Both the position numbers and the translations under genes were made by a program. Positions 14,885-23,655 of a stretch of DNA of 64,000 nucleotides are shown piece after piece. How positions within the stretch are numbered: position 1 is the first letter of the stretch; each line of letters begins with the position of its first letter. This DNA is from Gemmataceae bacterium (GTDB taxonomy: Bacteria; Planctomycetota; Planctomycetia; Gemmatales; Gemmataceae): contig JAHBXO010000001.1 of the NCBI GenBank assembly GCA_019636445.1, forward strand, positions 124,001 to 188,000. The letters are read 5' to 3'. Below the pieces are notes generated by a model. The model was not told the DNA's origin and did no database searches. It saw nothing but the letters and a program-made list of their open reading frames with translations.

Positions 14885-16990
14885 TTACTTCTTAGGAGTC
14901 GCCGGTGCGGGTGGTGCAGCTGGAGTGGCCGGTGCCGGTGCGGGCGCGGGAGCCGGAATCGGTGGTTTCGGCGTCAGCTTCTCCAGCTTCGCCTTGGCGG
15001 CGGCGACTTCCGCGTTGACTGCATTCAGGTTCGCCTGGGCCGCATTGAAGGCGTCGAACACGGGCTTCCGCGCGGCGGTCTGGTCGGCGACCGCCTTCTG
15101 CGCCGGCGGGATCTTCGGCATCGCGTCGGCGGAGGCTTTTTGGAGGATGGGGAGCTTGTCCGTCGCCGCTTTGGCAACCGCTTGCGCGTCGACGACGGCC
15201 TTGTTCGCGGCCGCCACTTCGTCCGCCGCCGTCTTCGCAAGGGCGGCGGTCTTCGTCGCCTGGTTCTTGAGTTCCGCGTTCGCCGGGGTCGCGGTCGCGG
15301 CGGCTTGCACCTTGTTCGCCGCCTCCTGGAGCGCGCCCGCCGTCACTTGCTTCGCGGCCACGACGGCCTGTGCCGTCACGACGGCGGCGTTCGCCGCGGT
15401 CACGGCGGCCTGGCCCTGATCGGCGGCCGCCTTTGCCGCGTTGGCCGCGTTCGTCAGATCGGTGACGGTCTTGATGAAGGGTGCCAGCTCCGCGTTCGCT
15501 TTGTCGACGTTGGCCTTCGCCGCCGCGAGTGCGTCCGTCGTGGGCTTCACCTTCGCCTCGGCCGCGGCGATGGCCGCCTTCGCGATCTCGATCTGCTCGG
15601 CGATCGTCTTCGGGTTCGTGTCGGCGGCGATGAGTACCTTGCCGTCGGCTGCGGCCCACGCCTTCACGGTGCCGGACCAGTCGCCGGCGAAGACCTTGGC
15701 GTTATCGTGGTTGATCGCCACCTTCAGGCCGAGGTCGGCGAACGGTTCGAACTGCTTCTGCATCGCGCCGTTCTGGTCCCAGAGCTTCGTGACCTTGTCG
15801 CGGCCCGTGGAGGCGAGCCGGCCGTCGTGGCTGAATTTCACGCTGGCCGTGCCGCCGCCGTGCGCGCCCCAGTTGCGGATGTTTCCGCCATTCTCCATTT
15901 CCCAGAGCTTGATCGTGCCGTCTTCGCTGCAACTGGCGAGAACGTTGGAGTCGTCCCGCCAGCTCACGTCGGTGATCATGGCCGTGTGGCCGCGGAGGCT
16001 GAAGTATTCGCGGCCGGTGAACGATTCCCACACGAACAGGCCGGCGCTGCGGTCGCCGGTGGCGAGCAGCACGCCGTCGGGTGAGAACTCGACCGCGCAG
16101 ACCCAGTCGGTGTGCTTCTTGATCTCGCGCACAACCGAGCCGTCGGCCGTGGAATAGATGCGAATGAGCTTGGACGGGCTGCCGACGGCGATCAGCGTCT
16201 GGTCGGGGCTGATATCGGCGGCGAGGAGGGCGTCGGACTCGATGCCGACTTCGACGATCTTGTCGCCGGTTACGACGTTGTAGAGGACCGCCTTGCCGCC
16301 CTGTCCGCCCCGACCGCCGGCGACGAGGATCAGCTTGCCGTTGCGGCTGAACTTGATGCTGTTGATCTGGCCATGTTCGTAGGGGAGGAAGCCGAGGGTG
16401 TCGCCGGTGTCGGCGTGCTGGAGGATGACCTGCTTCTGCCCGCCGATAGCGACGAGCGGCGCCCAGGGGGACGTGGCCATGGCGAGCACGGCACCGGGGC
16501 GGCGCGCCTTCGTCAGTGGCTCGAGCTTGAACTTGCCGGCGATCGGCATCGGCGGAGGGCCTTCGGGCCGACCCTTCGAAACGGACTTCAGGCCGATGTC
16601 GTTCTTCGGCTTGGCGGCCATCGCCTTGCTGCCGGCGTTCTCCCGCAGGCCTTGTTCAATCCAGGTGCGAAGGATGGTGATTTGCGCGTCGGGGATCTTC
16701 TGTCCGCTCGGCGGCATCTTCGGCTCGGCGGTGTGTGCCGTGAGCGTGTAGAGGCGGGACTTGTTCGGGTCGCCGGCCGCCACGACCGCGCCGGATCCGC
16801 CGCCTTCCATCACGGCCGCGAAGGTCGCCGCGTTCAGGCCGCCCTTCTGCTTGTCGTTGCCGTGGCAGTTGACGCAGTGCTGCTTGAGGATCGGCAGCAC
16901 GTCGTCGTCGAAGGTCGGCTTCGCCGGATCGGCAACCGCCGGGGCCGCGACGAGGGCGAAGGCGAAGAGAACGAATGTCGGACGGAGCAT
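14885..16990 (-). CDS. Planctomycete cytochrome (PSCyt1) - WD40 - Ala-rich coiled-coil protein
   Basis: 701 residues. I start it at the ATG followed by LRPTFVLFAFALVAAPAVA (signal peptide), which has GAGG 9 bases upstream; an ATG 18 bases earlier lacks one. Domains in order: a PSCyt1-type heme domain with CVNCH near residue 40 and Met in PKMPPSG; WD40 repeats at about 170-465 (HTDWVCAVEFSPDGVLLATGD, GHTAMITDVSWRDDSNVLASCSEDGTIKLW); a long Ala/Lys-rich coiled coil; and a Pro/Ala tail. Periplasmic. In planctomycetes such fusions accompany large exported enzymes, but none is adjacent here. Confidence 0.88.
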   Translation of the reverse strand: MLRPTFVLFAFALVAAPAVADPAKPTFDDDVLPILKQHCVNCHGNDKQKGGLNAATFAAVMEGGGSGAVVAAGDPNKSRLYTLTAHTAEPKMPPSGQKIPDAQITILRTWIEQGLRENAGSKAMAAKPKNDIGLKSVSKGRPEGPPPMPIAGKFKLEPLTKARRPGAVLAMATSPWAPLVAIGGQKQVILQHADTGDTLGFLPYEHGQINSIKFSRNGKLILVAGGRGGQGGKAVLYNVVTGDKIVEVGIESDALLAADISPDQTLIAVGSPSKLIRIYSTADGSVVREIKKHTDWVCAVEFSPDGVLLATGDRSAGLFVWESFTGREYFSLRGHTAMITDVSWRDDSNVLASCSEDGTIKLWEMENGGNIRNWGAHGGGTASVKFSHDGRLASTGRDKVTKLWDQNGAMQKQFEPFADLGLKVAINHDNAKVFAGDWSGTVKAWAAADGKVLIAADTNPKTIAEQIEIAKAAIAAAEAKVKPTTDALAAAKANVDKANAELAPFIKTVTDLTNAANAAKAAADQGQAAVTAANAAVVTAQAVVAAKQVTAGALQEAANKVQAAATATPANAELKNQATKTAALAKTAADEVAAANKAVVDAQAVAKAATDKLPILQKASADAMPKIPPAQKAVADQTAARKPVFDAFNAAQANLNAVNAEVAAAKAKLEKLTPKPPIPAPAPAPAPATPAAPPAPATPKK

Positions 16991-17009
16991 AGTCGAAAAC
17001 CTCGGCATG

Positions 17010-17474
17010 TTAATTCGTTGGCGTCGGATCGTTCGGGAGCGTTTGCAAGAAGGACACGGGGTCGAGGATGGTCAGGGCGGGACAGGTCTGGCGGAAGGCC
17101 TCATCGTTCATGAGATCCAACAGGTCGTTGTCGCGGCTGACGAGCAATCGAGCATCGGCGGCGATGGCGAGGTTGATATAGCGTTCATCCTTCGGGTCGC
17201 GGGGATAGTCAAATACGCGAGGTACCGGATCGACGAACTTCGCGTACTGGAACAGGTCGTCCAGAAACCTGTTGGCAGCCTCATCGGTTAGGGTCTTAAA
17301 TTTGTTTCGGATCTTGGGCCGAAACAACACGTCTTCGATTTCCTCCAACACCGCCGAGCTCAGCAAAAGTTCGACGCGTTTCTGTCGAATGGTCTCGAAA
17401 CACCCGACGGCCGGGCCTCTTGGAAACCCGGCCGCTTGCAAGAGCACGACGCAGTCGAAGACCGCGCGGTTCAT
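17010..17474 (-). CDS. PIN-domain toxin of a type II toxin-antitoxin pair
   Basis: 154 residues. PIN toxins are metal-dependent RNases. The start (MNRAVFDCVVLLQAAG) overlaps the antitoxin stop by ATGA, so translation is coupled. Acidic PIN residues are visible: Asp near residue 7, the central Glu in LEEIEDVL, and DPKDERYINLAIAADARLLVSRDNDLLDL near residue 95, which is the COG1569-type signature. The length is normal for that family. Confidence 0.85.
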   Translation of the reverse strand: MNRAVFDCVVLLQAAGFPRGPAVGCFETIRQKRVELLLSSAVLEEIEDVLFRPKIRNKFKTLTDEAANRFLDDLFQYAKFVDPVPRVFDYPRDPKDERYINLAIAADARLLVSRDNDLLDLMNDEAFRQTCPALTILDPVSFLQTLPNDPTPTN

Positions 17475-17728
17475 TGCCGATGGCCCGCGTGCTTCTCCTT
17501 CCAAATCTCCTCACGAATTTCTTGGATAAAATCGCCAAACTCTTCTTCCGTCATCCCGCTCTCGGCCACCTCTTGGCGAAACGGTGCGAGAACTTCGTCG
17601 AGCGAACGGGCATGCAACTCTCGATCGAGGACCTTTGCGGCAAAATCTTCCGGCGTGCGGCCGTACCGCGCCGCACATTCAGCGAGTCTTTTCTCGGATG
17701 CTTCCGACAATTCGATCGTGATCGACAT
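17471..17728 (-). CDS. Antitoxin partner of the PIN toxin
   Basis: 85 residues, starting MSITIELSEASEKRLAECAARYGRTPEDFAAKVLD. The beginning resembles a ribbon-helix-helix DNA-binding domain (strand, then two helices). The acidic C-terminal half (EEEFGDFIQEIREEIWKEK) would wrap the toxin. A GGGAGG site lies 7 bases before this ATG; an earlier in-frame start lacks one. Such antitoxins usually repress their own operon. It begins 29 bases after the end of the upstream pectate-lyase-like gene, so read-through transcription is possible. Confidence 0.8.
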   Translation of the reverse strand: MSITIELSEASEKRLAECAARYGRTPEDFAAKVLDRELHARSLDEVLAPFRQEVAESGMTEEEFGDFIQEIREEIWKEKHAGHRQ

Positions 17729-17757
17729 CCCATTACCTCCCTGACCCAAATGCCATA

Positions 17758-19596
17758 TTACCGCGCGCCATCTTTCCCCGACACGAACAGCGGCAGCAGC
17801 GCCCCGATACCGAAGCGGCTCGGGGCCTCCTTGCGGCTCAGCTCCTTCGTCGTGCCGCCGCGCGTCTCGCGCACCAGCACCGGGAAGTTCCCGCCAAAGT
17901 GCGCCTCGCCCATCGTGGCGCTGAAGGCCGAGTCGCTCACCACGAACATCGGGTCCGCCGACACGCCCGTCGTGGCGTAGGCGAAGCAGCCAAGCACTTC
18001 GGTCTTGCCGCCGTTCTTCGTTTCGAGCAGCGTGCCGGATCGCTCCGTCTTGTAGCCGAGAACCCAGAGCGAGCCGCCGTCGTTGAGGACGTGCAGGCCC
18101 TTGGTCTCCTGGTTCAGTTGCCGTGCCCAGACCGCCTGCTGGCGGAACAGGAACGGTCCGCCGCAGACATCTTCGATGAACACCCGGCCGCCCGTCCCTT
18201 CGAACTTCCCGAAGATGCAGTTCTTCACGACCAGCGTCCGGTTCGTCGCATGTTCGATCCAGGTCTTGGCCTTCGAACCATACGTTTCATTCATCCGTTC
18301 GAGGATCACGGTCTGCGATTCGCCGTCCGCGATCCTGAAGGCGGGTTTGTCGCCGATCCGGTCGCCGCCGACCAATTGCGAACCCATGAAGACGATCCGC
18401 CGGACCTTCCCGCGCATCGTGACGGTGTCGTGCAGGACGTAGAAACCGCGGGGCACGTAGATCGTCGTGGCGCCGCTGTCGATGGCTTTCTGGAACGCCG
18501 GGGCATCGTCTTGGACGTTGCGTTTCTGGTAGGTGTTCCCGCCGGCCCCGAATTTCACGACGTTCGCCCTAGTCGCCGGGTCGTCGTCCGGCACGGTCGG
18601 CTCATCCTCCACCTTCAGATTGAGCGACTTCCCGCTCGATTCGAACAGGTGCATTGCCGGCAGTGCGGTGAACTCGTCGAGGGTCAATCCGTCCGGTGCC
18701 GGCGTCGTGCCCAGCGTGTTCTCCAGGGCCTTCGCGTAGCCGCTCGCCGTCACGTTGCGGGCGAAGAGCGGCGCGGCGTTCTTGATTGCCGCCGTACCGG
18801 GCGCACCGCCCGTCAACTTTGCATCCACTAGCGTCAGGACGCCCGGCCCCTTCGCGTTCACGATGGCCGGGACCGCGTTGTCACTCTTGAGTTTTCGAAT
18901 GTTCAGCACCTGCCCCTGATTCTTGATGCCACACTCGGTCTGCTTCGCGACGCGGACGTTCTCCATCGTGACGCTGTTGACCGCCGAGCGCAGGTCGATG
19001 CCGACCTTGTAGCCGATCACGTCGACGTTCTTGATCAGGCACGGGCCGTTCTCGTCGGTGTAGCCGAGGTCGAGACCGATCGGGCCGTTCCCGCGGATCG
19101 TCACGTCGCGGACGGTGCCTTCGTTGTTGGCCATGAACTGCGCGCCGATGGCGCCGGCGTTCGTGCCCGTGTCGATTGTCAAAGATCGCACCGCATTGCT
19201 GAACCGCTGTGCCGGCGCGCTTCCGGTCCAGATCACGGCCTTCGGCTTGGCCGCGTCGCCGAACCCCGGCGTGTCGTCGGCCACCTTCAGGATCGTCTTC
19301 TCGCGGCTCGCCCCTTCGAGCTGGGTCCGCTTGTATTCCATCCCGCCGTGCGGCCCTTTCGGCCAACGCAGGGTGTCCGAGATCCGATAGACCCCATCCG
19401 GTAGGTAGATGATCGCTCCCGCGTTGGGGTGGTCGTCCAGCGCCTTTTGGATGGCGGCCGTATCGTCGGCCACGCCATCCCCTTTCGCGCCATAGGGGGG
19501 CCGGGTCACATCCACGATCCCGCTATCGGCGGGGTACTTGGCGACCGGGCCAGCCATGGCCGAAAAGGCCAATACCAGAAACACATTCGTAAGCAT
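17758..19596 (-). CDS. Exported pectate-lyase-3 / GH55-like beta-helix protein
   Basis: 612 residues with a short signal peptide (MLTNVFLVLAFSAMAGPVA). Two pectate_lyase_3-type entry motifs mark two right-handed beta-helix halves: PYGAKGDGVADDTAAIQKALDDHP near residue 34, and a second, looser one (NVQDDAPAFQKAIDSGATTIYVPRGFYVL) near residue 365. Paired helices of this type are found in GH55 glucanases and in polysaccharide lyases; catalytic residues cannot be assigned by eye. The DGVYRISDTLRWP strand is also typical. Likely acts on external polysaccharide. Confidence 0.82.
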   Translation of the reverse strand: MLTNVFLVLAFSAMAGPVAKYPADSGIVDVTRPPYGAKGDGVADDTAAIQKALDDHPNAGAIIYLPDGVYRISDTLRWPKGPHGGMEYKRTQLEGASREKTILKVADDTPGFGDAAKPKAVIWTGSAPAQRFSNAVRSLTIDTGTNAGAIGAQFMANNEGTVRDVTIRGNGPIGLDLGYTDENGPCLIKNVDVIGYKVGIDLRSAVNSVTMENVRVAKQTECGIKNQGQVLNIRKLKSDNAVPAIVNAKGPGVLTLVDAKLTGGAPGTAAIKNAAPLFARNVTASGYAKALENTLGTTPAPDGLTLDEFTALPAMHLFESSGKSLNLKVEDEPTVPDDDPATRANVVKFGAGGNTYQKRNVQDDAPAFQKAIDSGATTIYVPRGFYVLHDTVTMRGKVRRIVFMGSQLVGGDRIGDKPAFRIADGESQTVILERMNETYGSKAKTWIEHATNRTLVVKNCIFGKFEGTGGRVFIEDVCGGPFLFRQQAVWARQLNQETKGLHVLNDGGSLWVLGYKTERSGTLLETKNGGKTEVLGCFAYATTGVSADPMFVVSDSAFSATMGEAHFGGNFPVLVRETRGGTTKELSRKEAPSRFGIGALLPLFVSGKDGAR

Positions 19597-19871
19597 GTTT
19601 CGCGCCTTTCACCCTGATGGTTGGTGAGAGGTTGGAACGGTCGCTGGGAAAGCGGCGACGGGGTTCCTTCCGCGCGAATACAGCCGTTGGTCGGCAGGCG
19701 GGTTCGGACCCCGTTTATCTTAGTCGAATCCTCGGCGGTAGAAAACGCCAACCCGGCAAAAGTTTCCGTTTACGGGGCCTGTGCGGTTTCGTGACGGTTA
19801 TAACGAACAAGCGGGCAAGCGAATCTTGTTGAATCGCGCCAACGCCCAGCCCGGCCGCGCGTTACACCACC

Positions 19872-20558
19872 ATGAATGGACGGGTTCGCGGTCGGCCGAA
19901 CGCCCCAACTGGACTCCCCCGCCCCGGGGGCGTATCGTGCCCCGACGCCATTCCGTTCCCCCCGACCCCGCCGGTCCGCGTGACCCACGATCCGGATGAC
20001 CTCCTCCGCGCCGAGGAACCGCGATGGATCGAGGCCGCCCAGGCCGGCGACCGCGAGGCATTCGGACGCCTCGTCGAGAAATACTGGGACGGCCTGCACC
20101 GCTGGCTGTTCCATCTGACCCGCGACCGCCACCGGGCCGAAGACCTGACGCAGGAAACCTTCACGAAGTCGCTCGCCGCCATCGGTTCGTTCCGCCCCGG
20201 CAGCAACTTCCGCGCGTGGCTCTTCCGCATCGGGCACAACAACTTCGTGAACCTGAAGCGCGCCGAGCGCCGCACGAAGCAGCCCCTGACGGATGACGCC
20301 CCGGCCGCGACCCCCGGCCCGTCGGCGCACGAGAGCCTCGCCGAACGGGAAACCCTCGCCGTGGTCCTCAAGGCCGTCGGCGACCTGCCCGCCGACTTCC
20401 GTGCCGCCCTCCTCCTCCATGCGCAGGAGGGGATGAGCTACCGCGAAGTCGCGAACATCCTGAAGACGACCGAGGAGACCGCCCGCTGGCGAGTCTTCAA
20501 AGCGCGACAGAAACTGATGAAGGTGCTGAACCCGGAACTGATCCCGGAGAAAGATTGA
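19872..20558 (+). CDS. ECF-type RNA polymerase sigma factor
   Basis: 228 residues as written. Sigma region 2 spans DREAFGRLVEKYWDGLHRWLFHLTRDRHRAEDLTQETF and continues to FRAWLFRIGHNNFVNLKR. Region 4 is LPADFRAALLLHAQEGMSYREVANILKTTEETARWRVFKARQKL. The first 36 residues are Pro/Gly-rich with no sigma similarity, so a GTG at 19980 (VTHDPDDLLRAEEP) is a plausible true start; neither start has a clear ribosome site. The next gene encodes a zinc-binding anti-sigma-like protein, the usual partner. Confidence 0.88.
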   Translation: MNGRVRGRPNAPTGLPRPGGVSCPDAIPFPPTPPVRVTHDPDDLLRAEEPRWIEAAQAGDREAFGRLVEKYWDGLHRWLFHLTRDRHRAEDLTQETFTKSLAAIGSFRPGSNFRAWLFRIGHNNFVNLKRAERRTKQPLTDDAPAATPGPSAHESLAERETLAVVLKAVGDLPADFRAALLLHAQEGMSYREVANILKTTEETARWRVFKARQKLMKVLNPELIPEKD

Positions 20559-20561
20559 ACC

Positions 20562-20632
20562 ACGAATGACACGAATCGGACGAATCAAAACATGATTGAT
20601 CTGTTTTCATCCGTATTCATCTGTGGCTCAAT
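20562..20632. repeat. Imperfect palindrome between sigma factor and anti-sigma genes
   Basis: CCACGAATGACACGAATC at the left is partly mirrored by the right end (TTCATCTGTGG). The words CATCCGTATTCATCTGTGG recur in related form at 27771-27866. It is AT-rich relative to the genes and sits in an 86-base gap inside what is otherwise an operon. Confidence 0.5.
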
Positions 20633-20644
20633 GTTTGGTGATTT

Positions 20645-21445
20645 ATGAAGTGCGATGCCGTTCGAAACCGATTGCTCGACCTGCCGGACCTCGCGGAGGT
20701 TCCGCACGAGCTGCACGCGCACGTCGATGGCTGCGCGGCGTGTACGGCGTTCCTGGCGAAGGCGCGCGTCCTCGTCGCCGATCTCGCCGTCCTGCCGGCA
20801 CCGTCGGGCGAGTCCGCGAAGCTGGCGTTCCTCGATTCCCTCGTCGCCGCCGGCCCGGTCATCAAAACCGTCCCCACGACACTTGGTTCCGGCACGACGC
20901 TCCGCGACCTGCTGGCGCGGATCCCGTTGCGGCCCGTCGGCGCGGTGGCCGCGGCGGCGCTCGTGGGCGTCGGCGTCTGGAGCGCGCTCCCCGGCCCCCG
21001 ACCGCCGCAGGCGAAGGCCGATCCGCCCCGCCACGAACTGCTCACCAAGGTGGTGGCATTGAACACCGAACTCGCCGGCCTCGCCGCTCCCAAGGACCGC
21101 GTGACCAAGCTCGCCGGCCTCGCCGCCGACCTCCGTGCCGAGACGCAGGCGCTCGCCAAGGCCGCCCCGCGCGAGGAGATGCTCGCGCTGGTGAAGATGG
21201 TCGAGACGGTCGTCGAGAAGGGGATCGTGAGCCAGGCCGAGAAGATGACGATGTTCAACACGCCGGTCGCCGAGCGCCAGGCCGCGCTCAAGACCGCCAT
21301 GGCGGAACTCTCGCGCACCGCGACCGATGTGACGGCGATGGTGCCCACGGCGTCGCAGCAGGTGCAGCCGCTGCTGCAACGCATCGCCAAGACCGCCCGG
21401 GACGGCGAAGCCCGACTGCAGAAACTCGCCAACGGGGAGGCGTAA
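20645..21445 (+). CDS. Zinc-type anti-sigma factor-like membrane protein
   Basis: 266 residues. The N-terminus has the ZAS signature His-X3-Cys-X2-Cys (HVDGCAAC near residue 27) used by anti-sigma factors to hold ECF sigma factors. One membrane segment follows (VGAVAAAALVGVGVWSALPG, about residues 98-117). The C-terminal 140 residues are helical and probably periplasmic (NTELAGLAAPKDRVTKLAGLAADL). It follows the sigma gene and precedes a small exported protein by 2 bases. It most likely releases the sigma factor on an envelope signal; that role is inferred from family and order. Confidence 0.8.
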   Translation: MKCDAVRNRLLDLPDLAEVPHELHAHVDGCAACTAFLAKARVLVADLAVLPAPSGESAKLAFLDSLVAAGPVIKTVPTTLGSGTTLRDLLARIPLRPVGAVAAAALVGVGVWSALPGPRPPQAKADPPRHELLTKVVALNTELAGLAAPKDRVTKLAGLAADLRAETQALAKAAPREEMLALVKMVETVVEKGIVSQAEKMTMFNTPVAERQAALKTAMAELSRTATDVTAMVPTASQQVQPLLQRIAKTARDGEARLQKLANGEA

Positions 21446-21447
21446 CC

Positions 21448-21981
21448 ATGACCCGCTTCGCCGCCACACTCGCCATTTTGACCGCGTTTGCCGCCTGGGC
21501 CGGCGCGCAGTCGAATCCGTCCGCCCCGCTCGCCGCCGAGCAGCTCCGGCTGTTCCAGTCGAACCGCGAGCTGCTGGAGAATCTCGTCGAGCACAGCGTC
21601 GAGCTTGCCAACGCCGATACGCCGGTGGCGAAGGTGAAGGCGTGCCGCGCGTCCGCGAAGGATCTCGGCCGCGCGCTGCGCGACGCCGCGGACCGCGACG
21701 ATCCGGACCGCGTCGCGGAGTTGGGCGATTACCTCGCGGCCGTCCTGCGCCACGGCCTGGCGCCGGCCATCGACGAGGCCCGCCGCACCATTCCCGCCGG
21801 CACCGCCGCCGAGGCCGAACTCGCCGAACAGGCGCGGGCCGCAACCGAAGACGCGAAGGCGTTTGAACTGTCGATCCCCGCGCTCGGCAAGGTCGGCGCC
21901 TCCGCGAAGGCGAAGGACGCGCGCGCCAAGCTGCAGCACGCCGGCGAAGCGCTCAAGACGCCCGAGCCGCGGAATCCCTGA
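21448..21981 (+). CDS. Small exported helical protein of the sigma/anti-sigma operon
   Basis: 177 residues with a signal peptide (MTRFAATLAILTAFAAWAGAQ) and a strong GGGGAGG ribosome site overlapping the end of the previous gene. The mature part is almost all helix (LLENLVEHSVELANADTPVAKVKACRASAKDLGRAL), like a small four-helix bundle. Its helical pattern resembles the periplasmic part of the anti-sigma protein before it. A periplasmic sensor or chaperone acting on the anti-sigma factor is a reasonable guess; no family is recognised. Confidence 0.65.
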   Translation: MTRFAATLAILTAFAAWAGAQSNPSAPLAAEQLRLFQSNRELLENLVEHSVELANADTPVAKVKACRASAKDLGRALRDAADRDDPDRVAELGDYLAAVLRHGLAPAIDEARRTIPAGTAAEAELAEQARAATEDAKAFELSIPALGKVGASAKAKDARAKLQHAGEALKTPEPRNP

Positions 21982-22020
21982 TCGGATCCCTACCAAACGA
22001 GAAACCCGAAATGGGTCCCG

Positions 22021-22770
22021 TCATAGCCAGCCGCCCGTGACGGGCAGCACGTGACCCGTGATGTAATCGCTCTCCTCGCTCGCCAAGAACAGGATCGCGT
22101 TCGCGATGTCCTCCGGCCTCCCCAACCGCCCCATCGGGATCTGCTTCAGATACTCCGCCTGAACCTCCGGCTTCACCTCGCCGAGCATCTTCGTCTGGAT
22201 CACGCCGGGGGCGATCGCGTTCACGGTGATCTTCCGCCGCGCCAGCTCCTTCGCCAGGACGCGCGTGATGCCGATGACACCCGCCTTCGCGGCGGCGTAG
22301 TTCGTCTGCCCGTGGAAGCCGAGGATGCCGGCGATGCTGCTGATGCTGACGATCCGCCCGCCGTCGCGGAGGATTTCGGAGCCGTACTTGCAGCAGTGGA
22401 AGACGCCGGTGAGGTTCGTCTGGATGACGGCGTGCCATTCGTCGAGCGTCATCTTCTTCAAGGTGCGGTCGCGGATGATGCCGGCGTTGTTGACGAGGAT
22501 GTCGAGGCCGCCGAGCTTCGCCTTGACGCGGTTCATCAGCGCCTCGACCTCGCCGGCGTCGCGGACGTCGGCGCTCTCGAGGTGGACGTTGCGCCCCAGC
22601 TCTTCGGCGAGCTTCGTGGCGTCGGCTTGGTTCTCGCCCGCGGGGTCGTCCCAATAATGGAGCACGCAGGTCGCGCCGGCCTTCGCGAAGGCGGCGAGCG
22701 TCGTCGCGCCGATGCCCCGCGAGCTGCCCGTGACGAGGACGACCTTACCCGTGAAGTCGAAGCGGATCAT
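22021..22770 (-). CDS. fabG: SDR-family 3-oxoacyl-ACP reductase-like enzyme
   Basis: 249 residues. Classical short-chain dehydrogenase: cofactor motif TGSSRGIG at residues 14-21, NNAG at 94-97, and catalytic Tyr158 and Lys162 (YAAAK) with Ser in the SISS segment at 142-145. The closing LFLASEESDYITGHVLPVTGGW is typical of FabG, which reduces 3-oxoacyl-ACP in fatty acid synthesis. FabG paralogues are frequent and no fatty acid genes are nearby, so the substrate is uncertain. The start MIRFDFTGK overlaps the preceding gene by 26 bases. Confidence 0.85.
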   Translation of the reverse strand: MIRFDFTGKVVLVTGSSRGIGATTLAAFAKAGATCVLHYWDDPAGENQADATKLAEELGRNVHLESADVRDAGEVEALMNRVKAKLGGLDILVNNAGIIRDRTLKKMTLDEWHAVIQTNLTGVFHCCKYGSEILRDGGRIVSISSIAGILGFHGQTNYAAAKAGVIGITRVLAKELARRKITVNAIAPGVIQTKMLGEVKPEVQAEYLKQIPMGRLGRPEDIANAILFLASEESDYITGHVLPVTGGWL

Positions 22771-23455
22771 GCGAATGGCCGGCGTTGGGAAAGAGCGGGA
22801 ACGGCGGCTGCCCGGCGTCGACATGGGCCTTCCAGTCGAGGTAGCCGAGATACAGCAGCGCTCCGAGGATGGTGTAGCAAACCGTCGTCGCGGGGACCGA
22901 GTCTGAGAAGAATTTCAGCGCACTGCCGGAGGATTTCTTGACCGTGAGTTTCACGCCGTTGAAGTCGACGGAATAGATTTCGTCGAGGACGAGGTGGGAG
23001 AGGAAGCCGAGCATGACGCCGACGGCGAGTTCCATGCGGAGTTTGTAGTCGGCGGTGTGGTAGCCGAGGTAGACGGCCAGTCCGGCGATGAACATGGCGG
23101 GGATGCTGTGGAACATGCCGCGGTGGACGGAGAACTGGCTGAAGAGCCAGGCTAGGCCGTAGCGGACGAACAGGTAGCCGAGGACGAGGCAGGCGAGCAC
23201 GCCTTCGGGCGACAACCCCAACTGGCTCAATCGCGGCATGATGACGAGGGGCAGGACGGCGGCGGCGAGGCCGAAGATTTCGCGCACCGGCCGGCCGGTG
23301 TCGCTGTCGAGGTCCGGGAGCATGCCTCCGACGGCGGTCAGCGTGGCGCAGAGCACGCCGCTCTCCCAGTGGCAGCCGACGCCCTTGTGCATCAGGTAGC
23401 CGTAGCCGACCCCGATGGTGGCCGCGACCCCGACGTGCGTGCGAAACCCGGCCAT
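22745..23455 (-). CDS. YdjM-like membrane-associated metal-dependent hydrolase
   Basis: 236 residues, starting MAGFRTHVGVAATIGVGYGYL, with GAGG seven bases upstream; a TTG two codons earlier is less likely. Family motifs are the first His (FRTHVGVA), GGMLPDLDSDTGRP near residue 47, HRGMFHSIPAM near residue 114, and GFLSHLVLDEIYSVDFNG near residue 153. The His/Asp residues resemble those of the LexA-regulated YdjM family. About five membrane segments. It shares an operon with the SDR gene through a short overlap. Substrate unknown. Confidence 0.8.
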   Translation of the reverse strand: MAGFRTHVGVAATIGVGYGYLMHKGVGCHWESGVLCATLTAVGGMLPDLDSDTGRPVREIFGLAAAVLPLVIMPRLSQLGLSPEGVLACLVLGYLFVRYGLAWLFSQFSVHRGMFHSIPAMFIAGLAVYLGYHTADYKLRMELAVGVMLGFLSHLVLDEIYSVDFNGVKLTVKKSSGSALKFFSDSVPATTVCYTILGALLYLGYLDWKAHVDAGQPPFPLFPNAGHSHDPLRLHG

Positions 23456-23475
23456 GGTCAATCCCTCGACAACAC

Positions 23476-23583
23476 ATGGCCCGCAGATGACGCAGATTGG
23501 AGGACGAAGATAAAGATGATCAGAATTTTAAGGTTTTCATCATCTTCATCTGCGTCCGTAGGTCAGCGTCATCTGCGGGCCAT
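23476..23583. repeat. Long palindrome with 18-bp perfect outer arms
   Basis: ATGGCCCGCAGATGACGC (23476-23493) is exactly mirrored at 23566-23583; an inner imperfect stem pairs AAGATGAT with ATCATCTT. The loop is AT-rich. It lies between divergent genes (YdjM-like leftwards, HhH protein rightwards) and therefore cannot be a simple terminator. Confidence 0.75.
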
Positions 23584-23655
23584 TCTGTTCCTACCAACCT
23601 TGCATCGCCCCACCGTTAACGGCGAAACTGTTCGCATTCGACGGAGGGTAATCCC

